This document shows positions 33,075 through 41,865 of a stretch of 50,320 bases of DNA, piece by piece; positions within the stretch are counted from its first letter, which is position 1; each line of letters begins with the position of its first letter. This DNA is from Rubrivivax sp. Its GTDB lineage: Bacteria; Pseudomonadota; Gammaproteobacteria; Burkholderiales; Burkholderiaceae_C. The stretch lies in contig JADMJD010000020.1 in NCBI GenBank assembly GCA_018780805.1, positions 1 through 50,320 of the forward strand. Reading direction: 5' to 3'. A program made the translations under genes and the position numbers. Below the pieces are notes generated by a model that was not told the DNA's origin, searched no databases, and saw only the letters and a list, made by a program, of their open reading frames with translations.

Positions 33075-34591
33075 GACACCTGGTCCTGATCCTGGGCGAC
33101 CAGCTCAACCGCGACGCGAGTGCCTTCGACGGTTTCGACCCGGCGCAGGACGGGCTGTGGATGGCCGAGGTGACCGGCGAGTCGACCGACCCGCCCTCCA
33201 GCCAGTCCCGCAGCGCGATGTTCCTGGCCGCGATGCGGCACTTCGCTGCCGCGCTGCGCACCGAGGGCCTGCCGCTGGACTACACGCTGCTGGGCCAGGG
33301 CCTGCCCACGCTGGCCGCGGCGCTGGCCGACACACTGCAGCGCCTTCGCCCGCAGGCCCTGGTGCTCACCGCGCCCGGTGACTGGCGCGTGCTGCAGGCG
33401 CTGCGCGCCGTGGCCGCCGCCCACGGCCTGCCGCTGGACCTGCGCGACGACCGCCACTTCTACAGCACCGTGCGCGACTTCGCGGCCCACGCCAAGGGCC
33501 GCAAACAGCTGCGCATGGAATTTTTCTACCGCGAGATGCGGCGCCGCCACGCCGTCTTGATGGACGGCGACCAGCCCGCCGGCGGCGAATGGAACTACGA
33601 CGCACAGAACCGCGAATCCTTCGGCAAGGCCGGCCCGCAGTATGTGCCGCCGCGTGTGGTCTTCGCGCCGGACGCCATCACCCAAGGCGCCATCGCCGAT
33701 GTGCGCCAGCACCTGGCGCAGCTGCCCGGCCGGCTGGACAGTTTTGCCTGGCCCGTCACCCGCTTGCAGGCCCTGCAGGCGCTGGACCGCTTCATCACCG
33801 AGCGCCTGCCGCACTTCGGCCGCCACCAGGACGCGATGTGGGCCGGCGAGCCCTGGCTCTGGCACGCGCACCTGGCCGCGGCGCTGAACCTGAAGCTGCT
33901 GAACCCGCGCGAGGTGGTGGCCGCGGCCGAGGCTGCCTGGCGCGCCGGCCAGGCGCCGCTGCCGGCGGTGGAAGGTTTCATCCGCCAGATCCTGGGCTGG
34001 CGCGAGTACGTGCGTGGCATCTACTGGACGCAGATGCCGGATTACGCCGCGCGCAACGCACTCGACGCGCAGGCGCCGCTGCCGGACTTCTACTGGACCG
34101 GCGACACGCCGATGGCCTGCCTGCGCGACACCATCACGCAGACGCTGGACCACGGCTACGCGCACCACATCCAGCGCCTGATGGTCACCGGCCTCTATGC
34201 GCTGCTGCACGGTGTCGTGCCCCAGGCCGTGCACCACTGGTACCTGGCGGTCTACGTGGACGCGGTGGAGTGGGTCGAGCTGCCCAACACGCTGGGCATG
34301 AGCCAGTACGCCGACGGCGGTCTGATGGCCAGCAAACCCTATGTCGCCACCGGCCAGTACATCCAGCGCATGAGCAACCACTGCGCCGGTTGCCGCTTCA
34401 AGCCGGCGCAGCGTGTGGGGGACGAGGCCTGCCCCTTCACCACGCTGTACTGGGACTTCCTGGCCCGGCACCAGGTGATGCTCGCCCAGAACCCGCGCAT
34501 GGCACTGCAGGTGAAAAACCTGGCCCGGCTGTCGGCCGAAGAGCGCGCGGCCATCACCGCGCGCGCGGCCCAGGTGCGGCGCGGCCTCTGA
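33071..34591 (+). CDS. FeS-type bacterial cryptochrome/(6-4) photolyase (PhrB-like)
   Basis: The 506-residue protein opens LVLILGDQLNRD with the family's N-terminal domain and has a C-terminal FAD/FeS domain: FIRQILGWREYVRGIYW, HHIQRLMVTGLYALL, WYLAVYVDAVEWVELPNTLGMSQYADGG. Four cysteines are C350 (PMACLRD), C438 and C441 (NHCAGC) and C454 (DEACPF), the ligands of the 4Fe-4S cluster in the FeS-BCP class, at the same numbers I recall for Agrobacterium PhrB. PhrB repairs (6-4) photoproducts. The gene starts with a GTG overlapping the DUF2256 stop and closes the run; it converges with the broken lipoprotein gene. Confidence 0.93.
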   Translation: MRHLVLILGDQLNRDASAFDGFDPAQDGLWMAEVTGESTDPPSSQSRSAMFLAAMRHFAAALRTEGLPLDYTLLGQGLPTLAAALADTLQRLRPQALVLTAPGDWRVLQALRAVAAAHGLPLDLRDDRHFYSTVRDFAAHAKGRKQLRMEFFYREMRRRHAVLMDGDQPAGGEWNYDAQNRESFGKAGPQYVPPRVVFAPDAITQGAIADVRQHLAQLPGRLDSFAWPVTRLQALQALDRFITERLPHFGRHQDAMWAGEPWLWHAHLAAALNLKLLNPREVVAAAEAAWRAGQAPLPAVEGFIRQILGWREYVRGIYWTQMPDYAARNALDAQAPLPDFYWTGDTPMACLRDTITQTLDHGYAHHIQRLMVTGLYALLHGVVPQAVHHWYLAVYVDAVEWVELPNTLGMSQYADGGLMASKPYVATGQYIQRMSNHCAGCRFKPAQRVGDEACPFTTLYWDFLARHQVMLAQNPRMALQVKNLARLSAEERAAITARAAQVRRGL

Positions 34592-34617
34592 GCACCCTGT
34601 GACCGGGCCGGAGTCTC

Positions 34618-35175
34618 TTACGGTGAAGACGGTTTGATCGTCACGCCCGGCAAGCCGCCCCGCGGCCCGCGGTGCACGATGGGGCAGTTCAACACCACGG
34701 GCGTGAGCTCCAGCGCGACCGCACCGCTGTCGGCGGCCGCCAGCACCGCTTCTTCCGAGCGCAGGACCTGGGGTGTGCTGCCTGCGGCCCAGGTGACCTT
34801 GACCATCTGCCACAGCGGGCTGTAGGCCGGCTGCCGGCTGGCCCAGCCCACCGGCAGCGGTGCCGATGCAAAGACGCTGGGCTGCGTGAAGTTCGTGACC
34901 GCGTACACCTTGTCGACGGACGACGCGCGCCCCGGCAGAGGCGGGCCTGATGGCACGGCTGCCGCCAGCCGTGGCGCGAAGTTTGCGCCATTGGCCTCGG
35001 CGACATCGGCGTGCGACACATCGGTCGTGACGTAGAACACCGTCTCGCCCTCAAACTAGCCTGTTTGCAGCGGCAGCGTGGCCTGGCCTGGGGCAGGCGA
35101 AGGCGCTGGAGGCGTGCTGCTGCAACCGTTGAAGAGCAGCAGGGTCAGACAGACCGGTCCAAAAATTTGGCGCAC
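34618..35175 (-). pseudogene. Lipoprotein gene interrupted by an in-frame amber codon
   Basis: A GTG at 35175, eight bases after GGAG, opens MRQIFGPVCLTLLLFNGCSS, a lipoprotein signal with the lipobox at Cys18. After a proline-rich linker the frame reaches TAG at codon 40 (35058-35056) and continues without shift as FEGETVFYVTTDVSHADVAE to a stop at 34618. The downstream 146 residues (ANFAPRL, YSPLWQMVKVTWA, LTPVVLNCPIVHRG) look conserved and resemble secreted DUF7482-type proteins. The amber sits where tryptophan (TGG) would fit the context, so one G-to-A change would explain it. It may be a recent pseudogene, a sequencing error, or read through by a suppressor. Confidence 0.75.
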
Positions 35176-35209
35176 AGGCAGGGCTCCAGAAGGGTTCGTT
35201 CAAACGTGT

Positions 35210-36709
35210 TCAGCCCACCAGCGGCAGTGCCAGACACAGGCGTGTACCGCCTTGTGGGGCGGGCAGCGGCTTCAGGCTGCCCCCGTGCAGCACCGCCACC
35301 CGCTGCGCGATGGCCAGGCCCAGGCCGCCGATGCCGCCGCTGCTGCGTTTGATCGGCGGGTCGCGCAGAGACAGGCCCTGGTCCAGGCGCTGGTGCAGTT
35401 CCGGCGGCAGGCCAGGCCCGGTGTCTTCCACCACCACCTCGGCCTGCAGCCCGGCCCGCCGCAGGCTGACACGCACGGGCTGGCGGCCCGGGGCGTGGCG
35501 CAGCGCGTTGTCGATCAGGTTGGTCAGGGCCCGTTCGATGAGTTGCAGGTCACCGTCCAGTTCCAGGCGGCCGGGTGGCACGCCGTGCAGTTCCACCGGC
35601 GGCCGTGTGTCGTGGCGCTCGAACTTCTGCACCGCATCGGTGACCACCTCGTCCAGGCTGAAGCGCTCGCGGTGCAGCACCTGCTCGGTGGATTGCAGCG
35701 CGGCCAGCTCGAACAACTGCTGCGACAGGCGGCTCAGCTTGCGGCTCTGGGCCAGGGCGGTCTGCAACACGGCGTTGCGCCGGCCGGTGTCGGCCCAGGT
35801 GTCGCCGGCCAGTGCCTCCAGGTGGCCGTGCAGGGCCGTCAGCGGCGTGCGCAGATCGTGCGCCACGCTGGCCATCATCTCGCGGTGGTCGGCCACGCGG
35901 CGCTGCTCGCGCTCGGCCTGCAGCGCAATGCGCCGGGTCATGCCGGAGAAGGCCTGGCCGATGGCCTGAACTTCGTCGTGCACGGGGCCCGGCGGCGGGA
36001 CAGCACTCGGCTCCACGGGGTCCGGGGGCATTTCACGCAGGCTGAAGCTGTGCATGCGCTGCGCCAGTTGCTGCAGCGGCCGGCTCAGGTGACGGAACGT
36101 GAACAGCCCGACGCACAGCGTCACCAGCAGGCCGATGCCGGCGGCCCCGGCCGCACCCTGCCACAGGCGCGCTGGCCCGATCTGCGCTGCGGCCTCGGCA
36201 CGCGCCGGGCTGTCGAGCACCACGTACAGGTATCCCGGTGGTTGCGTGTCTCCGGCGCGCACCGGGAACATGGCGGCACTGAAGATGCGCGGCACGCCGG
36301 AGCCCATCGGGTCGGTGCCGCGCAGCGGCAAGGGCGCGCCCGCCAGGAAGGCCCGAACCGCCGCCAGGTCCACCTGGGGCTGCTGCACCATGCCCGGTTC
36401 GCCGATGTAGTGCTGCACATGCCCAGCGGCGTCCAGCAGGTAGACCTGCACACCCGGGTTCACCGTCATCAGCATGGCCAGCAGGGCGCTGCGTGACGCA
36501 CGCTCGGCCTCGTCGCGGTTGTCTGATGTGATCTCGGGCCAATGCGCCACGATGTGCCCGGCCAGGCCGTGGGACAGCCGCTGCAACTGTTCCTGTGCCT
36601 GTTCGTCTGCCAGCTGCCGGCCGAGCAGCGCGACAAAGGCGCCATAGGCCAGCAGCAGCAGGGCCAGGGCCAGGGCCAGCCGGGCCGTGAACGACCGGCC
36701 GCGGTTCAT
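35210..36709 (-). CDS. Membrane sensor histidine kinase (HisKA/HATPase)
   Basis: The 499-residue kinase has two transmembrane helices (about 10-29 and 187-206) flanking a periplasmic domain with RIFSAAMFPVRAGD and LYVVLDSPARAE (Cache-like). A HAMP-like region follows (RHLSRPLQQLAQRM). Then come an H box with H284 in VAHDLRTPLTALHGHLEAL, an N box LTNLIDNALRHA, a G1 box VEDTGPGLP and a G2 region GGLGLAIAQRVAVLHGG. It pairs with the OmpR-type regulator just upstream, whose stop overlaps its ATG by four bases. The stimulus is unknown. Confidence 0.92.
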   Translation of the reverse strand: MNRGRSFTARLALALALLLLAYGAFVALLGRQLADEQAQEQLQRLSHGLAGHIVAHWPEITSDNRDEAERASRSALLAMLMTVNPGVQVYLLDAAGHVQHYIGEPGMVQQPQVDLAAVRAFLAGAPLPLRGTDPMGSGVPRIFSAAMFPVRAGDTQPPGYLYVVLDSPARAEAAAQIGPARLWQGAAGAAGIGLLVTLCVGLFTFRHLSRPLQQLAQRMHSFSLREMPPDPVEPSAVPPPGPVHDEVQAIGQAFSGMTRRIALQAEREQRRVADHREMMASVAHDLRTPLTALHGHLEALAGDTWADTGRRNAVLQTALAQSRKLSRLSQQLFELAALQSTEQVLHRERFSLDEVVTDAVQKFERHDTRPPVELHGVPPGRLELDGDLQLIERALTNLIDNALRHAPGRQPVRVSLRRAGLQAEVVVEDTGPGLPPELHQRLDQGLSLRDPPIKRSSGGIGGLGLAIAQRVAVLHGGSLKPLPAPQGGTRLCLALPLVG

Positions 36710-37410
36710 GTTTTGGGCACCGGGTCGAACCGGTAGCCCACGCCCCACACCGTGACCACGTGCCGGGGCTCGCGCGGGTTGTCTTCGATGCGGTTGCGCA
36801 GCCGGTTGATGTGGGAGTTGACGGTGTGTTCATAACCGTCGAAACCGTCGCCCCAGACCCGCTGCAGCAGCTCGCCCCGGCTGAAGGGCCGGCCCGGGTG
36901 CTTCAGCAGGAAGTGCAGCAGGTCGAACTCGCGCAGCGTCAGCGGCAGCACGGTCTCGTCGCGCATCAGCTCGCGCCGCACGGTGTCCAGCCGGAACGGG
37001 CCGAAGCGGAACTCCGCCCGCTGCGTGGCCGTGTTGCGCATCTGATCGATGCGGCGCAGCAGCGCGCGCACACGGGCCACCAGCTCCAGCATCGAAAACG
37101 GCTTGGCCAGGTAGTCGTCGGCGCCCAGCTCCAGGCCCAGCACGCGGTGCGCCTCTGCGGACCGCGCGCTGAGCATGATGACCGGCACGTCGGCGTGCCG
37201 CGCCCGCAGGTGGCGGCAGACCTCCCAGCCATCGGCACCGGGCAGCATCAGGTCCAGCAGCACCAGGTCCCAGCGCTGGCGGTCGATGGCGGCCATCGCG
37301 TGGTGGCCGTTGGCCTCGCGGTGCAGGCGGTAACCCGCCTCCTCCAGGTGCAGGCGCAGGGCCACGGCGATCGCGTCGTCGTCTTCAACCAGCAGCAGGT
37401 GTTCGTTCAT
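36706..37410 (-). CDS. OmpR/PhoB-family response regulator
   Basis: The 234-residue protein has a receiver domain with acidic DD near the start, phospho-acceptor D53 in VLLDLMLPGADG, a Thr/Ser switch (VIMLSARS) and Lys in YLAKPFSM. The C-terminal OmpR winged helix follows (LTLREFDLLHFLLKHPGR, YEHTVNSHINRLRNRIE, VWGVGYRF). Its start overlaps the 3' end of the spondin-domain gene by 26 bases, and its stop overlaps the kinase start, so the three genes are one transcription unit and the regulator may control that secreted protein. Confidence 0.93.
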   Translation of the reverse strand: MNEHLLLVEDDDAIAVALRLHLEEAGYRLHREANGHHAMAAIDRQRWDLVLLDLMLPGADGWEVCRHLRARHADVPVIMLSARSAEAHRVLGLELGADDYLAKPFSMLELVARVRALLRRIDQMRNTATQRAEFRFGPFRLDTVRRELMRDETVLPLTLREFDLLHFLLKHPGRPFSRGELLQRVWGDGFDGYEHTVNSHINRLRNRIEDNPREPRHVVTVWGVGYRFDPVPKT

Positions 37411-38269
37411 CGGTGGCCGGTGCCCCGGTGCGGCGCTGGTCGGTGATTGGAACAGAGCGGCGGCGCTTGAGCAGGCCGATGCCCAACAGGCCTGCGGCCA
37501 TCAAGGCGTAGCTGCCCGGCTCCGGCACCGGGCTCACCTCGAAGCTGATGCGGTAGACCCCGCTGTCGGCCGACAGGTTGCTCTGGAAGGTGTAGCCAGC
37601 GCCGGTGCCCAGGCCGTTGAAGGCCGCGAGTTCGGCAAAGTTGAAGGCCACCACCGATTGTTGGTCGCGCCGCAGGTCGTTGTTGCCGACGAAGGCGGCG
37701 GCGGCCGGGTCGAACAGCTCGGAGCCGGCATCCCAGATCTCGCTGGCGCCGACGGTGATGCTGGACAGGTTCAGGCTGCCGTCGGCGTTGAACAACCGGT
37801 ACTCGGTGGGGCTGTCGTTGCCGATGAAGAAGTCGTTGCTCGGCACCACCATCGCGGCAAACGTGAAGAAGGCGTTGATGGAGGTGTCCACCTGCAGGCT
37901 CAGGCTGCTGCTGGCGCCGGGCAGCAGCAGGCCACCGACGGTGCCGCGGGTGGCGGTGGGGTCGGCTGCCGCAAAGGCGGCCTGCCACACATCACCGGCG
38001 CCGCCTTCGGCCACGGAAATGATGGCCGGGTTGGCCACCCCACCCAGGTTGAAGGCGTCAAAACTGCCGTTGTTGAACCCCACGTGCAAGGGCGCGAAGC
38101 TGATGCTGTTGGTGGGGGCGAGGTTTTCCACCGTGACGGTGACATCGACCACCGCCGCCTGCGCCTGGGCGCAGAGTGCGAGCAACAAGGCGGCGGGCAC
38201 GGCGGACAAGGTGGTGCGCGCGGTGGTGCTTGGGCTGATGCGCAGCGGCGAAACAAGGTGTGGGGACAT
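37385..38269 (-). CDS. Spondin_N-domain protein with PEP-CTERM sorting signal
   Basis: The 294-residue secreted protein has a signal peptide (about 1-39, ending AQAA), a Spondin_N-like domain (about 41-245: VTVENLAPTNSISFAPLHVGFNNG, FIGNDSP, WDAGSELFDPAA) and a PEP-CTERM element at 248-271: PVPEPGSYALM, a hydrophobic helix and KRRR. The PEP-CTERM tail is processed by exosortase for surface or matrix delivery. A 23-residue tail follows the arginines, which is unusual because most such proteins end there, and it overlaps the regulator start. AGGAG precedes ATG 38269. It lies first in the run with the two-component genes. Confidence 0.88.
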   Translation of the reverse strand: MSPHLVSPLRISPSTTARTTLSAVPAALLLALCAQAQAAVVDVTVTVENLAPTNSISFAPLHVGFNNGSFDAFNLGGVANPAIISVAEGGAGDVWQAAFAAADPTATRGTVGGLLLPGASSSLSLQVDTSINAFFTFAAMVVPSNDFFIGNDSPTEYRLFNADGSLNLSSITVGASEIWDAGSELFDPAAAAFVGNNDLRRDQQSVVAFNFAELAAFNGLGTGAGYTFQSNLSADSGVYRISFEVSPVPEPGSYALMAAGLLGIGLLKRRRSVPITDQRRTGAPATDERTPAAG

Positions 38270-38297
38270 GGACGGCTCCTGGCGGGTTTGAACAATC

Positions 38298-38317
38298 GAC
38301 CGGGTGGGCCCCCGGTC
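38298..38317. promoter_or_regulatory. Hairpin in the divergent spacer upstream of the spondin gene
   Basis: A 7-bp stem (GACCGGG / CCCGGTC) with a 6-base loop lies about 30 bases upstream of ATG 38269 on the minus strand, in the 256-base divergent spacer. It could be a regulator site or a 5' leader hairpin. Confidence 0.3.
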
Positions 38318-38458
38318 TGGCCTGGCCGATGCTAGGAACGCGGGGTCATCGATGTTTCATCGCCAGTTCACGGCGGCGGGAACCTTGCAGCCGTTGGCGA
38401 TGACCAGGACGCCGGGCAGAAGCTGCAGCTCATCGCACGCATCCGACGCTTCATCGCA

Positions 38459-38485
38459 CCAGCGCCGATGTCCGACCGGCGCTGG
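38459..38485. promoter_or_regulatory. Hairpin upstream of the S9 peptidase gene
   Basis: A perfect 9-bp stem (CCAGCGCCG / CGGCGCTGG) with a 9-base loop ends 40 bases before ATG 38526. It could shape the 5' leader or bind a regulator. The rest of the spacer shows several CATCG repeats but no clear promoter. Confidence 0.35.
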
Positions 38486-38525
38486 CCACAATCCGCCCAC
38501 TTCAAACCTCCTGCAGGATGCCCCC

Positions 38526-40493
38526 ATGAGCCCCACCTCCGGATCAGGCCTGGCCACCGCCGTGTTGACCGCCACCTTGGCTGCCGGCGCGGCGCTGGCG
38601 CCCAACGCCTTCGCCCAGACCGCCACCCCCGCCGCCCAGACCCCGCCGCCGCCCATCCCGCTGCGCGACTTCTTCCGCAACATCGACCGCGGCTACTACC
38701 GCCTCTCGGCCGACGGCAAGACGCTCGGTTTCATGCAGCCGGCCATCGGTGACGACGGCAGGAGCAAGCGCATGAACATCTTCGTGCAGGCGCTGGACGG
38801 CAGCCGCCCGGTGGGTGAACCGCGCCAGCTGACGCGTGAAAGTGCACGCGACATCCCGACCTACTTCTTCAAGGGCGCGGGCACCGCGCTCTTCACCAAG
38901 GACACTGGCGGCGACGAAAACGACCACGTGGTGGCGGTGGACATCACCAGCGGCAAGGTCACCGACCTGACGCCGTTCGCCGGCGTGCGCGCCGCCATCC
39001 TGGACCCGCTGCCCGACGATGCGGAACACATCCTGGTGCAGCACAACCAGCGCGACAAACGGGTCTTCGACGTCTACCGCGTCAACGTGAAGACCGGCGC
39101 GCAGACCCTGGTGGCGCAGAACCCCGGCAACATCATTGGCTGGCAGACCGACCACGCGGGCCGCGTGCGTCTGGGCGTGGCCAGCGACGGCGTGAACAAC
39201 ACGCTGCTGTACCGCGCCACCGAGGCTGAGCCCTTCAAGCCGCTGTTCAGCACCGACTTCCGCACCCAGGTCAACCCGCAGTTCTTCGACCGTGCCAACC
39301 AGCGTTTCTACGCCACCAGCAACCGCGGCCGCGACAAGTCGGCCCTGGTGCTGATTGACCCCGCGACGCCGAACGACGAGCAGCTGATCTACGCCCACCC
39401 GCAGGTGGACCTGGACGGCGCGGCCTGGTCGCGTGTGCGCCAGGCCCTGGCACTGGCGGACTACGACGTGTACAAACCCGGCCGCCACTACTTCGACGAC
39501 ACCACGCGGCAGATGTACCAGCGCCTGGAGGCCCAGCTGCCCGGCTGGAGCCTGACCCTGCAGAGCAGCACGCTGGCCGAGGACAAGTACATCGTCGCCG
39601 CGTCCAACGACCGCAGCGCCGGCGCGCGCTACATCTACGACGCCAAGGCGAACACGCTGAGCAAGCTGGGCGAGATCTCGCCCTGGTTGCCCGAGGCGCA
39701 GATGGCCACGGTGCAGCCGGTGCGCTACAAGGCGCGCGACGGGCTGGAGATCCCGGGTTACCTGACGCTGCCCGCGGGCCGGGTCGCGAAGAACCTGCCC
39801 TGTGTGGTCAACCCGCACGGCGGCCCCTGGGCGCGCGACCGCTGGGGCTTCAACCCCGAGACGCAGTTCCTGGCCAACCGGGGTTATTGCGTGCTGCAGA
39901 TGAACTTCCGCGGCTCCACCGGCTTCGGCCGCAGCTTCTGGGAGGCCAGCTTCAAGCAGTGGGGCCTGGCGATGCAGGACGACATCACCGACGGTGTGCA
40001 GTGGCTGGTGCAGCAAGGCATTGCCGACCCGAAGCGCGTGGCCATCTACGGCGCCAGCTACGGCGGTTACGCCACGCTCTCGGGCGTGACGCAGACGCCG
40101 GACCTGTACGCCGCGGCCGTCAACTACGTGGGCGTGAGCAACCTGTTCACCTTCATGAACACCATCCCGCCGTACTGGGAGCCCTTCCGCCAGCAGATGT
40201 ACCAGATGGTGGGCAACCCCGAGGACCCGGCCGACAAGGCGCGCATGACGGCCACGTCACCGGCGCTGAACGCACAAAAGATCAAGACGCCGCTGCTGGT
40301 GGCGCAGGGCGCGCGCGACCCGCGTGTCAACAAGGCCGAGAGCGACCAGATCGTGGCCGCGCTGAAGGCCCGCGGCGTGGATGTGCAGTACATCGTCAAG
40401 GACAACGAGGGCCACGGGTTCGCGAACGAGGAAAATCGCTTCGAGTTCTACGGCGCGATGGAAGCCTTCCTCGCCAAGCACCTGAAACCCTGA
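38526..40493 (+). CDS. S9 family (prolyl oligopeptidase-like) serine peptidase, exported
   Basis: The 655-residue protein has a signal peptide (about 1-30, ending AFAQ), an N-terminal beta-propeller region (about 45-420) and a C-terminal alpha/beta hydrolase domain. The Ser is in IYGASYGGYATLSG, the Asp in QGARDPRVNKAESDQ and the His in DNEGHGFANEEN, the full S9 triad. The NPHGGPWARDRWGFNPE oxyanion region matches the acylaminoacyl/dipeptidyl peptidase branch. Probably periplasmic, cleaving short peptides. AGGA precedes ATG 38526. Two M16 peptidase genes follow, 4 bases apart and then overlapping, so the three form a proteolysis operon. Confidence 0.92.
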   Translation: MSPTSGSGLATAVLTATLAAGAALAPNAFAQTATPAAQTPPPPIPLRDFFRNIDRGYYRLSADGKTLGFMQPAIGDDGRSKRMNIFVQALDGSRPVGEPRQLTRESARDIPTYFFKGAGTALFTKDTGGDENDHVVAVDITSGKVTDLTPFAGVRAAILDPLPDDAEHILVQHNQRDKRVFDVYRVNVKTGAQTLVAQNPGNIIGWQTDHAGRVRLGVASDGVNNTLLYRATEAEPFKPLFSTDFRTQVNPQFFDRANQRFYATSNRGRDKSALVLIDPATPNDEQLIYAHPQVDLDGAAWSRVRQALALADYDVYKPGRHYFDDTTRQMYQRLEAQLPGWSLTLQSSTLAEDKYIVAASNDRSAGARYIYDAKANTLSKLGEISPWLPEAQMATVQPVRYKARDGLEIPGYLTLPAGRVAKNLPCVVNPHGGPWARDRWGFNPETQFLANRGYCVLQMNFRGSTGFGRSFWEASFKQWGLAMQDDITDGVQWLVQQGIADPKRVAIYGASYGGYATLSGVTQTPDLYAAAVNYVGVSNLFTFMNTIPPYWEPFRQQMYQMVGNPEDPADKARMTATSPALNAQKIKTPLLVAQGARDPRVNKAESDQIVAALKARGVDVQYIVKDNEGHGFANEENRFEFYGAMEAFLAKHLKP

Positions 40494-40497
40494 ACGC

Positions 40498-41865
40498 ATG
40501 ACGTCCACGCTCTCCCGCCGGGCCTTTGGCCTCGCCACGCTGTCCACGCCATTCTGGGCGCACGCCCAGGTGGCCTTGCCCGCCTTGCCCTTGGCCGAGC
40601 GCCGCCTGGCCAACGGCCTGCACGTCATCGGCCTGCCGGTGCCGGGCGCCGGCAACGTGGCCGTGCAGGTCTGGTACCAGGTGGGCGGCAAGGACGACCC
40701 GGCCGGCCGCAGCGGCTTTGCGCACCTGTTTGAACACATCATGTTCAAGCGCACCAAACACCTGCCCAACGAGGCCTTCGACCGCCTGACGGAGGACGTG
40801 GGCGGCAGCAACAACGCCTTCACCGCATCCGACGTGACGGCCTACCAGAACGAGGTGCCGGCCAACCACCTGGAGCGCCTGCTCTGGGCCGAGGCCGAAC
40901 GCCTGCAGCACCTGCAGGTCGATCAGGCCAACTTCGACAGCGAGCGCGACGTGGTCAAGGAAGAGCTGCGCGAGCGCGTCGAGGCCGACCCCTACGGCCC
41001 GCTGTTCAACGCGCTGCCTGGCCTGGCCTACCAGCGCCACCCCTACCGCCGCCCGCCCATCGGCAGCATCCGCGACCTGGACGCCGCGACGCTGGACGAC
41101 GTGCGCCGCTTCCACACCACCTGGTACCGGCCCGACAACGCCGTGCTCATCGTCGCCGGTGGTTACGCGCCGGCCGACCTGGACCGCTGGGTGGACCGCC
41201 ACTTCGGCCCCGTGCCGCGCCCGGCCGCGCCGCTGCCGCGTGTGCGTGTGGCCGAGCCACGCCGCACGGCACCACGCCGCGTGGCGCTCACCGGCCCCAC
41301 GGTGCCGCTGCCGGCGCTGGCGCTGCTGTGGCAGGCGCCGCGCGCGGGCGCCGCCGATGCCCCGGCGCTGCAGGTGGCGTCGGCGCTGCTGTCCAGCGGC
41401 GAATCCTCCCGTTTGAACGAGGCCCTGGTCTACCGCGCGCAGATCGCGCAATCGGCCGGTCTGTGGAGCGACCTCAACGCCGAGGCCGGCATGCTGGCCG
41501 CCTACGCCGTGGCCGCCAGCGGCCAGCCGTTGCCCAAGCTGGAGGCCGCACTGCGCGCAGAGATCCGCCGCCTGGCCACGCAACCCATCCCGCCCGACGA
41601 GCTGGACAAGGTGCGCACGCAGCTGCTCACCAGCGTGGTGGCCGCGCGCCAGACCCCCGCCGGCCAGGCCGAGGCCGTGGGCTGGGCGCTGGTGAACCAC
41701 GGTGATGCGCGCCAGGCTGACGGCGAGATCACACGCCTGCAGGCCGTCACCGCAGCCGACGTGCAGCGGGTGCTGCGGCAATACGTGCTGGAGCGGCCTG
41801 CGGTGAGCGTGCACTACACGCAGGCCCCGGCCACCCAGCCCGCCAAGAAGGGAGGCCGCGCATGA
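40498..41865 (+). CDS. M16 family zinc metallopeptidase, catalytic subunit, exported
   Basis: The 455-residue protein has a twin-arginine-like leader (SRRAFGLA) ending AHAQ and an M16 domain with inverzincin motif HLFEH (H76, E79, H80) and the distal Glu in VVKEELRERVE (near 155-156), so it should be active. The second M16 half (about 230-430) has SGESSRLNEALV. M16 peptidases work as two-part clamshells on short polypeptides. Its partner, the next gene, lacks the zinc site. The stop overlaps the next ATG by four bases. Location is periplasmic, or membrane-linked. Confidence 0.92.
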   Translation: MTSTLSRRAFGLATLSTPFWAHAQVALPALPLAERRLANGLHVIGLPVPGAGNVAVQVWYQVGGKDDPAGRSGFAHLFEHIMFKRTKHLPNEAFDRLTEDVGGSNNAFTASDVTAYQNEVPANHLERLLWAEAERLQHLQVDQANFDSERDVVKEELRERVEADPYGPLFNALPGLAYQRHPYRRPPIGSIRDLDAATLDDVRRFHTTWYRPDNAVLIVAGGYAPADLDRWVDRHFGPVPRPAAPLPRVRVAEPRRTAPRRVALTGPTVPLPALALLWQAPRAGAADAPALQVASALLSSGESSRLNEALVYRAQIAQSAGLWSDLNAEAGMLAAYAVAASGQPLPKLEAALRAEIRRLATQPIPPDELDKVRTQLLTSVVAARQTPAGQAEAVGWALVNHGDARQADGEITRLQAVTAADVQRVLRQYVLERPAVSVHYTQAPATQPAKKGGRA

